A stretch of 64,000 nucleotides of DNA from Photobacterium atrarenae. Its GTDB lineage: Bacteria; Pseudomonadota; Gammaproteobacteria; Enterobacterales; Vibrionaceae. Positions 44,211-53,243 of the stretch are shown one piece after another. The position numbers were made by a program, and so were the translations under genes. The notes under the pieces were generated by a model. The model did not search any database and was not told where the DNA came from. It worked only from the letters and a program-made list of their open reading frames with translations. The DNA lies in assembly GCF_024380015.1 (NCBI RefSeq), contig NZ_CP101508.1, positions 990,802 to 1,054,801 of the forward strand, given 5' to 3'. Positions within the stretch are counted from its first letter, which is position 1. Each line of letters begins with the position of its first letter.

Positions 44211-44867
44211 TTGGAAATTTTCAATTTCATTCTGGACAACTGGGAAATCATTGGTGCCCGCACGGCGGAACACCTGTCCCTGGTCAGCCTTGCGGTTGGC
44301 CTGGCGATTTTGACCGGCGTGCCGATTGGAATTGCGATTACCCAGAATCAGCATGCAGCGAATATCGTCCTGTATGTTGCGTCCATTATTATTACGATTC
44401 CGTCTATCGCGCTGTTCGGGATCATGATCCCGGTCTTGTCTCTGATCGGTCAGGGGATCGGTTATCTGCCGGCGGTGATTGCGGTGTTGCTTTACTCTCA
44501 GTTACCCATTATCCGCAATACCTATACCGCGATTAATAATGTTGATCCGGCATTGCGCGAAGCCGCTCGGGGGATAGGCTTGACCAATAGTCAGCGTCTA
44601 CGTCTGGTCGAAATTCCGCTGGCTGTGCCGGTGATCATGGCCGGTGTCCGCACGGCGGTGGTGATGAATATCGGGGTGATGGCGATTGCGACCTACATCG
44701 GTGCCGGTGGCCTGGGTACCTTTATCGCCCGCGGGATCAGCCAGTCTGACTCGCGCCAGTTGATTGTCGGCGCGCTGGCCGTCAGTTTGCTGGCCATTGT
44801 TGCCGACACCATCCTGGCGATGATCCAGAAAAAATTTACGCCAAAGGGCGTCGTGGTTCACGGCTAA
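44211..44867 (+). CDS. Osmoprotectant ABC transporter permease 1
   Basis: A 218-residue inner-membrane permease of the OpuC/YehW type for glycine betaine, choline or related solutes. About five or six helices are present, with the EAA loop REAARGIGLTNSQRLRLVEI that contacts the ATPase. The start is TTG 44211 with GAGGTG (44201-44206) four bases before it; no ATG fits. It is the first gene of a four-gene operon (permease, ATPase, permease, binding protein). Confidence 0.88.
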   Translation: MEIFNFILDNWEIIGARTAEHLSLVSLAVGLAILTGVPIGIAITQNQHAANIVLYVASIIITIPSIALFGIMIPVLSLIGQGIGYLPAVIAVLLYSQLPIIRNTYTAINNVDPALREAARGIGLTNSQRLRLVEIPLAVPVIMAGVRTAVVMNIGVMAIATYIGAGGLGTFIARGISQSDSRQLIVGALAVSLLAIVADTILAMIQKKFTPKGVVVHG

Positions 44868-44895
44868 AGATTGACGATTAACAGAGGGTGTTTTC

Positions 44896-46017
44896 ATGAT
44901 CCAACTTGAAAACCTGACCAAAATTTTTGAAACACCACAGGGTGTGGTGACGGCTGCCGATCACATCAACATGGAAGTCCCGACCGGCGAGATTTGCGTC
45001 CTGCTCGGGCCGTCGGGCTGTGGCAAAACCACAACGCTGAAAATGATTAACCGTCTGGTGACGCCGACTTCGGGCAAGGTGTACATCAACGGCGAAGATA
45101 CCACGGGTATCGATACCGTGACCCTGCGTCGCAACATCGGGTATGTGATCCAGCAGATCGGTCTGTTCCCTAATATGACCATCGAAGAGAACATTGCCCT
45201 GATCCCGAAACTGATGGGCTGGGATGCCAAGCGCTGTACCAACCGGGTGAAAGAGCTGCTGGATATGGTGGCGCTGGATCCGAATGCTTACATGAAGCGC
45301 TTTCCGAACGAGTTGTCTGGTGGCCAGCAGCAACGGGTAGGTGTGGTGCGCGCCCTGGCAGCAGATGCGCCAGTATTGCTGATGGATGAGCCGTTTGGCG
45401 CGATTGACCCGATTAACCGGGAAGTGATCCAGGAAGAGTTCCTGAAAATGAACAAGGAACTGCAAAAAACGATTATGTTCGTCTCACATGATATCGACGA
45501 AGCGGTGAAGATGGCCAATAAAGTGGCGATTTTCCGCAATGGTCAGCTGGAGCAATACTCGAGCCCGGATCAGCTTCTGGCCCACCCGGAGACGGATTTC
45601 GTGGCTGATTTTGTTGGCACGGACCGAACTCTGAAGCGGCTGCAGCTCTCGACGGCCGGTGAAGTGATGGAGCGCCAGGTGCCGACGGTTTCCCCGGAAG
45701 ATACCCTGGAGCAGGCAAATCGTCTGATGGCCGAATATGGCCACGGGATGATCGTGATGGTCAACAAGCAGCGCCAGCCGATTGGGGTGATCAGCAAATC
45801 CGTAGCGATGAGCCAGCGTGGTCTGTGCAGTGAACATTTTGAGCGTCTGCCGATCCTGATGGATCAAACCCAGGACTTGCGTGCTGTGGTGTCGAAGATG
45901 TTCGCTCATGATATCAGCTGGCTGGCGGTCGTGGATGAACAGGGTCGCCTGTGTGGTGAAATTTCGCAGCGTGGTATTACTCACCACCTGGGAGCCAGTT
46001 TCAATACGAAGGGGTAA
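44896..46017 (+). CDS. Osmoprotectant ABC transporter ATP-binding protein with CBS domains
   Basis: A 373-residue ATPase of the ProV/OpuCA/YehX type. The nucleotide-binding domain has Walker A GPSGCGKTT, signature LSGGQQQRVGVVRAL and Walker B LLMDEPFGAIDP. Two CBS domains follow (about 255-365), which in this family sense ionic strength or nucleotides and gate transport. It lies between the two permease genes. Confidence 0.93.
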   Translation: MIQLENLTKIFETPQGVVTAADHINMEVPTGEICVLLGPSGCGKTTTLKMINRLVTPTSGKVYINGEDTTGIDTVTLRRNIGYVIQQIGLFPNMTIEENIALIPKLMGWDAKRCTNRVKELLDMVALDPNAYMKRFPNELSGGQQQRVGVVRALAADAPVLLMDEPFGAIDPINREVIQEEFLKMNKELQKTIMFVSHDIDEAVKMANKVAIFRNGQLEQYSSPDQLLAHPETDFVADFVGTDRTLKRLQLSTAGEVMERQVPTVSPEDTLEQANRLMAEYGHGMIVMVNKQRQPIGVISKSVAMSQRGLCSEHFERLPILMDQTQDLRAVVSKMFAHDISWLAVVDEQGRLCGEISQRGITHHLGASFNTKG

Positions 46018-46020
46018 GGT

Positions 46021-46758
46021 GTGAAACGTGAACGTTTGAAGCAGTTCATCGTTGCTGCCAGCTTGCTCCTGGCGTTTGCGCTTGGAATTGAGCTCCAGGC
46101 AAACGGCTTTATCGATGATTTCCTCTATTATTGGGAAGATATTACGTATCTGGCAGTGGAGCACGTCAAGCTGACGCTGATTTCCGGCGGTCTGGCAATT
46201 TTGCTCGCCGTGCCGATCGGCATTGTACTGAGTCGCCCGGCCTGCCGGCGCTTCTCGGAAGCCTTTATGCAGATCTTCAACATCGGCTCGACGGTGCCGA
46301 CCCTGGCGGTGCTGGCGTTGTCGATGACATTTCTCGGTGTGGGCAACACCCCGGCAATTTTTGCGCTGGTGATTGCGACCATTCTGCCAATTGTCAGAAA
46401 TACCTATACCGGGTTGATTGCTGTGCCAGCCCACCTGAAAGAAGCTGCGATTGGCATGGGCCTGACGCCGATGCAGTTACTGTGGAAGGTCGAGTTGCCC
46501 AATGCACTGTATGTCATCATTGCCGGGATCCGCACTGCGTTTGCGATCAATATCGGCACAGTCCCGTTGGCGTTTCTGATTGGTGGCACAGGCTTGGGCG
46601 AGTTGATTTTTACCGGGATTGATCTCGATGAGCTGACCATGATGCTGGCCGGTGCGATCCCGACCGCGGCCCTGGCGGTGTTGTTTGATATTGGTTTTGG
46701 CGCTCTGACCTTTATGATGGTCAGTAAAGGGGTGAATCCGCTGCGCCAGCGGGGATAG
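46021..46758 (+). CDS. Osmoprotectant ABC transporter permease 2
   Basis: A 245-residue permease of the OpuCD/YehY type. An extra N-terminal helix (about 9-28) precedes the five-helix core with EAA loop KEAAIGMGLTPMQLLWKVEL. It starts with GTG three bases after the ATPase stop, with AAGGGGTAAGGT upstream. It pairs with permease 1 to form the translocation pore. Confidence 0.9.
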   Translation: MKRERLKQFIVAASLLLAFALGIELQANGFIDDFLYYWEDITYLAVEHVKLTLISGGLAILLAVPIGIVLSRPACRRFSEAFMQIFNIGSTVPTLAVLALSMTFLGVGNTPAIFALVIATILPIVRNTYTGLIAVPAHLKEAAIGMGLTPMQLLWKVELPNALYVIIAGIRTAFAINIGTVPLAFLIGGTGLGELIFTGIDLDELTMMLAGAIPTAALAVLFDIGFGALTFMMVSKGVNPLRQRG

Positions 46759-46816
46759 TCACGGCATGTATGAATAAGCAAACATTTGAGTTTGACTGTA
46801 GAGAGGGAAAATAACG

Positions 46817-47701
46817 ATGTCTAAGTTTCGTCTGATTGCCACTGCGGCAATGATCGCTTTCACATCCACAGTAGCCCAGGCTGCTGATCTGGTTGTTGGC
46901 GGCAAAGGGTTTACCGAGCAGCTGGTGCTGGCTTCGATCACCGAGCAATACCTGGCAGCGCAGGGCTATGAAGTCGACAAGCGTGATGGCATGGGCTCCA
47001 CGGTGGTGCGTAAGGCCCAGGAGAACGGCCAGATTGATCTGTACTGGGAATATACAGGTACGTCTCTGATCACATTCAACAAGATCAAAGACCGCCTGTC
47101 CGCAGAAGACACCTACAACAAGGTGAAGCAGCTGGATGGCGAGAAGGGTCTGGTTTGGCTCAACCCGTCAAAAGCAAACAATACCTATGCCCTGGCGATG
47201 CGCCGGAGTGATGCCGAGGCGAACCAGATCGTCTCGATCAGCGATATGGCCGCCTGGCTGAAAGGGGACGGTAAAGATGCCATCTTTGCCTCAAACATTG
47301 AATTTGCGGCGCGCCCGGATGGCCTGCGCCCGCTGCAAAAAGCGTACAAATTCAAATTCTCCCGTAAGAACCTGAAAAAGATGAATTCAGGTTTGACTTA
47401 CCAGGCACTGAAAGTGGGTGAAGCGGATCTGGCATTGGTGTTTGCCACCGATGGCCGCATCAAGGCATTTGATTTTATTGTGCTGCAGGACGATAAAGGC
47501 TTCTTCCCGAACTACGCTCTGGCGCCTGTGGTGCGAGAAGATACCCTGAGCAAGCATCCGAAACTGGCTGAGCAGCTCAACACGCTGTCAGCGTTGCTGA
47601 ATGACGATGTGATGGCTTCGATGAACGCCAAAGTCGATGTTGAGAAGCAGAGTATCGAGTCTGTTGCAAAAGAGTTCCTGCAAAGCAACAACTTGCTTTA
47701 A
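46817..47701 (+). CDS. Osmoprotectant ABC transporter substrate-binding protein
   Basis: A 294-residue periplasmic binding protein with a signal peptide cleaved after STVAQA. The mature start ADLVVGGKGFTEQLVLASI is the OpuAC/YehZ signature, and WEYTGTSLITF is a further family motif. It should bind glycine betaine, choline or a similar compatible solute and deliver it to the permease pair. A strong terminator follows. Confidence 0.92.
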   Translation: MSKFRLIATAAMIAFTSTVAQAADLVVGGKGFTEQLVLASITEQYLAAQGYEVDKRDGMGSTVVRKAQENGQIDLYWEYTGTSLITFNKIKDRLSAEDTYNKVKQLDGEKGLVWLNPSKANNTYALAMRRSDAEANQIVSISDMAAWLKGDGKDAIFASNIEFAARPDGLRPLQKAYKFKFSRKNLKKMNSGLTYQALKVGEADLALVFATDGRIKAFDFIVLQDDKGFFPNYALAPVVREDTLSKHPKLAEQLNTLSALLNDDVMASMNAKVDVEKQSIESVAKEFLQSNNLL

Positions 47702-47717
47702 TCATTTCCTGGTTGGA

Positions 47718-47748
47718 AAAAGGGTTGGCCTGGGGCCGGCCCTTTTTT
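47718..47748 (+). terminator. Terminator of the osmoprotectant operon
   Basis: The stem AAAGGGTTGGCC / GGCCGGCCCTTT (two G-T pairs) with a short loop ends in a run of T. Confidence 0.85.
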
Positions 47749-47762
47749 ATGAGAGTAAGCTG

Positions 47763-48608
47763 ATGAGAAAGAATGAACTGAAAGTCGGGATTGCCCAGAT
47801 CGCACCTGAGCTGGGGAATGTTACCGCAAACTTGACCAAACATTTGGCCTATATCACCCAAGCCCGTGACGAAGGGGTCGAGCTGTTGCTGTTTCCCGAG
47901 CTGTCGATGACCGGCTATAGCCTGCGGGAACAGACCCTGGCTGTTGCGATGCGCAGCGATGATGCGCTGCTCGCCGAGCTGGCACAGGCAGCAGGGGAGA
48001 TGGCAGTGTGCTTTGGCTTTGTCGAAGAAGCCGCGCCGGGTGAGTTTTACAACGCCCAGGGAATGGTTAAGAACGGCCAGTTGATCCACCTGCACCGCAA
48101 GCTGAACCTGCCGAACTATGGCGGTCTGGAAGAAGCCAAGTGGTACAGCAAAGGGCAGAGTCTGGTGCCGTGCGAGCCGTTTGCCGGCTGGCTGACCCAC
48201 ACTCTGATTTGTGCTGATTTGTGGAACCCGGCGCTGCCGCACCTGGCGATGCTGGATAAGCCGTCACTGCTGCTGGCCCCGGTGAACTCAGCAGCGGATA
48301 TTGTCTCGGATGAATTTTCCAACCCACAGGGCTGGACAACCAATACCGATTTTATTTCCATGACCTATGGTGTGCCGTTGCTGATGGCGAACAGCTGTGC
48401 CCGCGAAGGCAACAGCCAGTTCTGGGGCGGTTCCCGGATCATGGATGCCTTCGGCAACTGTATTGCTCAAGCGGGTGGGGAAGAAGCCCTGATTAGCGGC
48501 GTGGTTCGCTTAGCCGATACCCGTGAGGCGCGCTTTCAGCTACCGACGATTCGCGATGCGGACAACCGCCTGGTACTGGAGCTGCTGCAGCAGCGGATTG
48601 GGGGTTAA
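47763..48608 (+). CDS. Nitrilase-superfamily carbon-nitrogen hydrolase
   Basis: A 281-residue cytoplasmic amidase-like enzyme. The catalytic Glu-Lys-Cys triad is visible in LLFPELSMTGYS, HRKLNLPNYG and LICADLWNP. The substrate is unknown; nitrilase-branch enzymes of this size hydrolyse amides or C-N bonds of small metabolites. ATG 47763 (MRKNELKVGIAQIAPELG) fits the family start; upstream in-frame sequence runs through the previous terminator. It stands between two terminators and so forms its own unit. Confidence 0.88.
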   Translation: MRKNELKVGIAQIAPELGNVTANLTKHLAYITQARDEGVELLLFPELSMTGYSLREQTLAVAMRSDDALLAELAQAAGEMAVCFGFVEEAAPGEFYNAQGMVKNGQLIHLHRKLNLPNYGGLEEAKWYSKGQSLVPCEPFAGWLTHTLICADLWNPALPHLAMLDKPSLLLAPVNSAADIVSDEFSNPQGWTTNTDFISMTYGVPLLMANSCAREGNSQFWGGSRIMDAFGNCIAQAGGEEALISGVVRLADTREARFQLPTIRDADNRLVLELLQQRIGG

Positions 48609-48642
48609 TCCCAGCCCTCAGTACCAAGCGGCCGAAGTAAAA

Positions 48643-48682
48643 AAGAAAGGCTGCACCGTGTGGACACGGTGCAGCCTTTCTT
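48643..48682 (+). terminator. Very strong terminator between convergent genes
   Basis: A perfect 18-bp stem (AAGAAAGGCTGCACCGTG paired with its complement at 48665-48682), loop TGGA, ends in TT. It lies between the hydrolase gene and the convergent cardiolipin synthase gene. Confidence 0.85.
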
Positions 48683-48731
48683 ATTGGCTCGCGAGCGTAG
48701 CGTTAAGCGTAGGCTCCAGGTGCGGAACAAG

Positions 48732-50189
48732 TTATAACAACGGACTGAACATGTAGAAAAACTGCTCGAGCAGCTTTTGGATCACCGGGCGTTTTTCCCA
48801 CTCCCGGAGCTTCATGTAGCTCGAATCCTGAATATAATCCTGCTGAAGTTGGCCCAATTGGTGGGTGAAGGCCGGGTTATCTATGGTCAGGGTAACCTCA
48901 AAGTTGAGTCGCAGGCTGCGCATGTCCAGGTTAACGGTGCCAATCAGGCAGTGACTGTCATCGATCACCACAGACTTGGTATGCAGCAGACCGCCGTGAA
49001 AGCGGTGAATGTGGACGCCGGCTGAGAGCAGCTCGGTAAAGAAGGAGCGGCTGGCCCATTCCACCATGATTGAATCGTTCTTATCCGGGATCACGATATG
49101 GACACTGATCCCGCGCTGGCTGGCACTGATCAGCGCATGATGCAAGTGCTCGCTGGGGATGAAATAGGGTGTGGTGATCACAATGCTCCGGCGAGCCTGA
49201 TAAATGCTGAGCAACAGGGCCTGGTGGATAATTTCATCCGGCATCCCAGGACCGGACGGGATCACCTGGATCATGTCCGAATCACTCTTTGCCAGGTTGG
49301 GAGTGCATTGCGGCAAGGGCGGTAAAAAGCGCTGGCCGGTTTCGACTTCCCAGTCCCAGGCTTGAATCCCGTTTAGTACCGCCACGGCCGGGCCCGTGAC
49401 CCGAACCATGACATCAATCCACTGTCCGACCCCGGCGTCAGTTTTGAAATACTCGGGATCGACCAGGTTCATCGAGCCGGTATAGGCAATCCGGTTGTCG
49501 ATCACGATGATTTTTCGGTGTTGGCGCAAATCGAGCCGGCGCAGAAACATCCGGAACGGCGAGACCGCTAACGCTTCCACAACTTCAATGCCGGCCTGGC
49601 GCATGAGTTTGGGCCAGTAACTGCGGAAAAACCGCATACTGCCGGCAGAATCCAGCAGCAGACGTACGGACACGCCTCGTTTTGCCGCCATGATCAGCGC
49701 AGTCGCCACTTCATCGGCCAGGCCGCCCGGATGCCAGATATAAAATTCCAACTGTATCGTCTCTTGGGCCTGGTGGATGTCTTCCACCAGTGAGCGCAGG
49801 ATTTGCTTGGGACTGTTTTGCAGACTTAGAGTGTTGCCGGAAAGGGCCGGGATCCCCAGCCGGTTCTCGCACAGTTCGCTAATGGGCCTGGCACGGGTGC
49901 TCATTGCTTGTGGCTGATGGCCGGGACAGTCATTCAGGCTGCGAAACCAGACCCCAAAAGGCTGGAACATTTCCCGCGCACGCTCGGCGCGCTTTTTTCC
50001 CAGGTTCAGTTCACCAAACAGCAGATACGCAATCACCCCGCCGATCGGAATGATATAAATAATCATTAGCCAGGCCAGCGAAACGCCGACCACCCGGCGC
50101 TTGAACACAATCCGGAGCGTGACTGCGGCGACAGCTAACCAGTAGAGAAGCACGCCGGCCAGCGCGAGTGCTTGGTAAAATTGTTCCAT
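48732..50189 (-). CDS. cls: Cardiolipin synthase (ClsA type)
   Basis: This enzyme condenses two phosphatidylglycerol molecules to cardiolipin and glycerol at the inner membrane. The 485-residue protein has two N-terminal helices (about 8-28 and 38-60) and two phospholipase-D HKD motifs: HRKIIVIDNRIAYTGSMNL and HTKSVVIDDSHCLIGTVNLD. Length and architecture match ClsA and not ClsB/ClsC. It is transcribed alone on the minus strand. Confidence 0.93.
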   Translation of the reverse strand: MEQFYQALALAGVLLYWLAVAAVTLRIVFKRRVVGVSLAWLMIIYIIPIGGVIAYLLFGELNLGKKRAERAREMFQPFGVWFRSLNDCPGHQPQAMSTRARPISELCENRLGIPALSGNTLSLQNSPKQILRSLVEDIHQAQETIQLEFYIWHPGGLADEVATALIMAAKRGVSVRLLLDSAGSMRFFRSYWPKLMRQAGIEVVEALAVSPFRMFLRRLDLRQHRKIIVIDNRIAYTGSMNLVDPEYFKTDAGVGQWIDVMVRVTGPAVAVLNGIQAWDWEVETGQRFLPPLPQCTPNLAKSDSDMIQVIPSGPGMPDEIIHQALLLSIYQARRSIVITTPYFIPSEHLHHALISASQRGISVHIVIPDKNDSIMVEWASRSFFTELLSAGVHIHRFHGGLLHTKSVVIDDSHCLIGTVNLDMRSLRLNFEVTLTIDNPAFTHQLGQLQQDYIQDSSYMKLREWEKRPVIQKLLEQFFYMFSPLL

Positions 50190-50521
50190 GTAAGTGTTTT
50201 ATCAGCCAAATTTGGGGTTTATATGAAGCTTATTTTGCATTGAATTGGCGAGAATGCCAGTGGAATTGGCAAAAGGGTGGCTGGTCACGTCATGAGATGC
50301 CTATACCGCATAAAAAGGGGGGGAATATCGTCTACATGCTCAAAAAAACAGCGAGAAAGGCAAAAGGTTAGTGATAGATCAAAAAAATGGACTGCGGGTC
50401 TGACATTTTATTCTTTTACTGATTTACTTGCCAATATTCAGGGGGTGACTGATACTTTTAGTCTGTACAAATTAATTTACACCCTGGCGTACACAACATC
50501 CTGAAGTCACAATAATGATAG
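50190..50521. other. Intergenic region between divergent cls and transporter genes
   Basis: About 330 AT-rich bases, including promoters in both directions. No gene is supported; small frames here have no family features. TGTAC-type half-sites at 50463-50468 and 50490-50495 may be incidental. Confidence 0.5.
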
Positions 50522-51874
50522 ATGAGTAAGAGAAGCGGTATGGCAAGTGGATCAAGAGGGCATTTTAGCTCACGACTCGGTTTTATCCTGGCAGCGGCCG
50601 GGTCTGCGGTCGGGCTCGGGAACATTTGGGGGTTTCCGACCCAGGCGGCCAGTAATGGCGGCGCAGTGTTTTTGTTCGTTTATTTATTGATGGTGTTTGC
50701 TCTGGCATATCCTCTGTTGGTGGCGGAGCTTACTATCGGTCGCTATGGCAATGCCAACCCCATTAAATCTTTGCGGGCCGTCTGGCCCCAGCAACGGGGG
50801 ATTGCCGCATTGATGGGGATTGCCGGGATGATCGCGGTGTCGATGATCCTGAGCTTCTACGCCATTGTCGCCGGTTGGTTGTTCGGTTTCCTAGTCGGCC
50901 CGGTGCTCAATGTCATTGGGCTGACGGATGCCGCGACCTGGCTGGAATCTTTCAGTACCAGTCGCAATTTGGTGCTGATGATTGTTTTCATGGTGCTGAC
51001 GATTTTAGTGGTCCGTAACGGGGTTGCGAACGGGATCGAGCGCTGGTCAACCCGGCTGATGCCGGTGCTGCTGGTGCTGTTTGTGGTGATGGTGGGTTAC
51101 ATCCTGACCCAGCAAGGGGCTGCCGACGGTCTGAAAATGTACTTGGTGCCGGATCTGTCGCACTTCAGTCCGGATCTGGTCGTCAGCGCGATGGGACAGG
51201 CGTTTTTTTCCTTGTCGCTCGGCGTCTGCTCGATGATGGTGTATGGCTCGTACATCCAGAAAAATGTCAACCTGCCGAAAACTGCGGCCCAGGTGGCGTT
51301 GCTTGATACCTCGGTGGCCTTTATTGCCGGGCTGCTGATCCTGCCGGCGATGTTTGTCGCCCAGCATAACGGGGTCGAAATTTACAGTGAAACCGGGGCG
51401 CTGCTTTCTTCGGATACCTTGGTCTTCAGTGTTTTGCCGGCGATGTTCGATACCATGGGCAGTGCTGGTTTGTTTATCGGGGTGCTTTTCTTCGTTCTGA
51501 TGGTGATCGCGGCTCTGACTTCATCCATTTCGATGCTGGAAGTACCGGTCGCCTGTGCCACCGAAGAGCTCAAGCAAGATCGAAAAGTGGCGGTGTGGTG
51601 GATCGGGGGCCTGATCACCCTGTTCTCGGCACTGATTGTATTCAACTTTGGGGAGCTGTTCGGCCTGGTAATCTCCTTGACTACAGAATACGCCCAGCCC
51701 ATTCTCGGGATGATGTTTGCCCTGTTGGTGGGTTGGGTCTGGAAGCGGGACAAAGTGCTGCAGGAGATCCGGGAAGGCTACCCCGAACTAGAGCAGGGAC
51801 TGTTCTGGAAAATCTGGCCTTGGTATGTCCGGGTTGTCTGTCCCATTTTGATGCTGGTGGTCTTCTTCGCCTAA
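50522..51874 (+). CDS. Sodium-dependent transporter (NSS/SNF family)
   Basis: A 450-residue LeuT-fold symporter with 11-12 helices. The first helix holds the sodium and substrate site AAAGSAVGLGNIWGFP. Bacterial relatives carry amino acids, but the substrate cannot be read here. ATG 50522 has a weak ribosome binding site; ATG 50540 (MASGSRGHFSSRLG), with AAGAGAAG before it, is an equal alternative and would remove six residues. A terminator follows at 51919-51953. Confidence 0.88.
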   Translation: MSKRSGMASGSRGHFSSRLGFILAAAGSAVGLGNIWGFPTQAASNGGAVFLFVYLLMVFALAYPLLVAELTIGRYGNANPIKSLRAVWPQQRGIAALMGIAGMIAVSMILSFYAIVAGWLFGFLVGPVLNVIGLTDAATWLESFSTSRNLVLMIVFMVLTILVVRNGVANGIERWSTRLMPVLLVLFVVMVGYILTQQGAADGLKMYLVPDLSHFSPDLVVSAMGQAFFSLSLGVCSMMVYGSYIQKNVNLPKTAAQVALLDTSVAFIAGLLILPAMFVAQHNGVEIYSETGALLSSDTLVFSVLPAMFDTMGSAGLFIGVLFFVLMVIAALTSSISMLEVPVACATEELKQDRKVAVWWIGGLITLFSALIVFNFGELFGLVISLTTEYAQPILGMMFALLVGWVWKRDKVLQEIREGYPELEQGLFWKIWPWYVRVVCPILMLVVFFA

Positions 51875-51918
51875 GCGCTGCATCAATTTCAGAAAGGCCG
51901 GTCACACGAGTCTATTTC

Positions 51919-51953
51919 AAGCCGCCTGCGGGAAGTCCCGCAGGCGGCTTTTT
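51919..51953 (+). terminator. Terminator of the sodium-dependent transporter gene
   Basis: A perfect 14-bp stem (AAGCCGCCTGCGGG and its complement), loop AAGT, and a T run. Confidence 0.92.
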
Positions 51954-52038
51954 GATCCGGGTGCGACACGAGGCTGCCATTCTGCGAGGAAGCGTTTATA
52001 CTGCGCCCCCTGTTTCTATTTCATAATGGTGGTTGGGC

Positions 52039-52722
52039 ATGTTCACCCTGGTTTATCAAGATCCTGATTTTTTGGTTATCAATAAGCACCCGGGGGTGAG
52101 TGTACATAAAGATGACAATGAACAACCGCTGTTGGCTGCGGTTGCAGCGCAGACCGGAGACGCGCAGCTGTATTTGATCCATCGCCTGGATAAGATGACC
52201 TCTGGCCTGCTCCTGCTGGGCCGTCACCGCCAGGCGGCGTCTGAGCTGTCGGCCTGCTTTGCCGAGCGAAGTGTGGAAAAGTTCTATCTGGCGATAGGGA
52301 GCAAAAAGCCGAAGAAAAAGCAGGGGGTAGTGATGGGCGATATGACCCGCTCGCGCCGCAGTAGCTGGAAGCTGGAGAGCAGCAAAACCAATCCGGCGAT
52401 CACTCAGTTTTTTTCAACCACAGCCGGGGAAGGGCGGCGGCTGTTTTTATGTAAGCCGCATACTGGCAAGACCCATCAGATCCGGGTGGCGCTGCGCAGT
52501 GTCGGCTCCGGGATCATCGGGGACGACATTTACGGAAGTGAAGCGGCTGATCGCGGTTATCTGCACGCTTATGCGTTGCGGTTTACCTATCAGGGCACGC
52601 TCCGGCAGTTTATCTGTCCGCCGGAGCCCGGTGTCTTGTGGCAATCGCCTGAGGTGCAGTCGGCACTTCAGGGATGGTCATCGCCTTGGGATTTGAGCTG
52701 GCCGAAGGTGGCGATGAAATAA
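52039..52722 (+). CDS. RluA-family pseudouridine synthase
   Basis: A 227-residue RNA pseudouridine synthase without an S4 domain. The catalytic Asp is in IHRLDKMTSGLLLL, and the second conserved block is CKPHTGKTHQIRVAL. It resembles the subgroup known as TIGR01621, whose RNA target is not established to my knowledge. ATG 52039 is chosen over TTG 52033. It is a single gene between a terminator and a small basic frame. Confidence 0.9.
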   Translation: MFTLVYQDPDFLVINKHPGVSVHKDDNEQPLLAAVAAQTGDAQLYLIHRLDKMTSGLLLLGRHRQAASELSACFAERSVEKFYLAIGSKKPKKKQGVVMGDMTRSRRSSWKLESSKTNPAITQFFSTTAGEGRRLFLCKPHTGKTHQIRVALRSVGSGIIGDDIYGSEAADRGYLHAYALRFTYQGTLRQFICPPEPGVLWQSPEVQSALQGWSSPWDLSWPKVAMK

Positions 52723-52896
52723 CGGCTATTCATTGAACTCGCAAATTGCGCAATATATAAGCTACGGATACACAGAATCGGTAATAACTTGAATTTCTTG
52801 GTGTTAAGTGATGATTCCTTGACCTTACGCGGTAAAAATATCGAGTAATATTACATAAAATAGTGGTCCGGGATATCACTTAGACCGAGGAATATC

Positions 52897-53103
52897 ATGC
52901 GCCTGACCCGCTCTGCATCGCACCGCCTGAGACTGAAAAAGAAAAAAATGATATCGCGATTCTGGGGGCTGGCATCATTGCGCCGCAGCCGGCAAAAAAT
53001 GACATTCCGGGCCAAGCGACAGCGTCAGGCGCGCGCTCATGTTGAATACGTGGTGCTGGCCAGCCACCGTCAGGCCGAGGAGCAGTTCAAGCTCGTCGCC
53101 TGA
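52897..53103 (+). CDS. Small very basic hypothetical protein
   Basis: A 68-residue frame with many Arg and Lys residues, such as HRLRLKKKKMISRFW and FRAKRQRQARAH. I do not recognise the family. Support comes from a GAGG ribosome binding site (52887-52890) six bases before the ATG and from lying between two same-strand genes. The charge suggests nucleic acid or ribosome binding, but this is a guess. It could also be a chance frame. Confidence 0.42.
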   Translation: MRLTRSASHRLRLKKKKMISRFWGLASLRRSRQKMTFRAKRQRQARAHVEYVVLASHRQAEEQFKLVA

Positions 53104-53243
53104 TCCCTTTCTTATCACCAGATGTCTGATCCGCTGTATGGAAGCGCCTGTGCGGCGAACTATAATATTTTTGTGCTCGAGCGAGCTATTTTCCTCAGCT
53201 TGGGTATAAAATAGCGCCCCTCTTTCATTAAGCCTGACATGTT

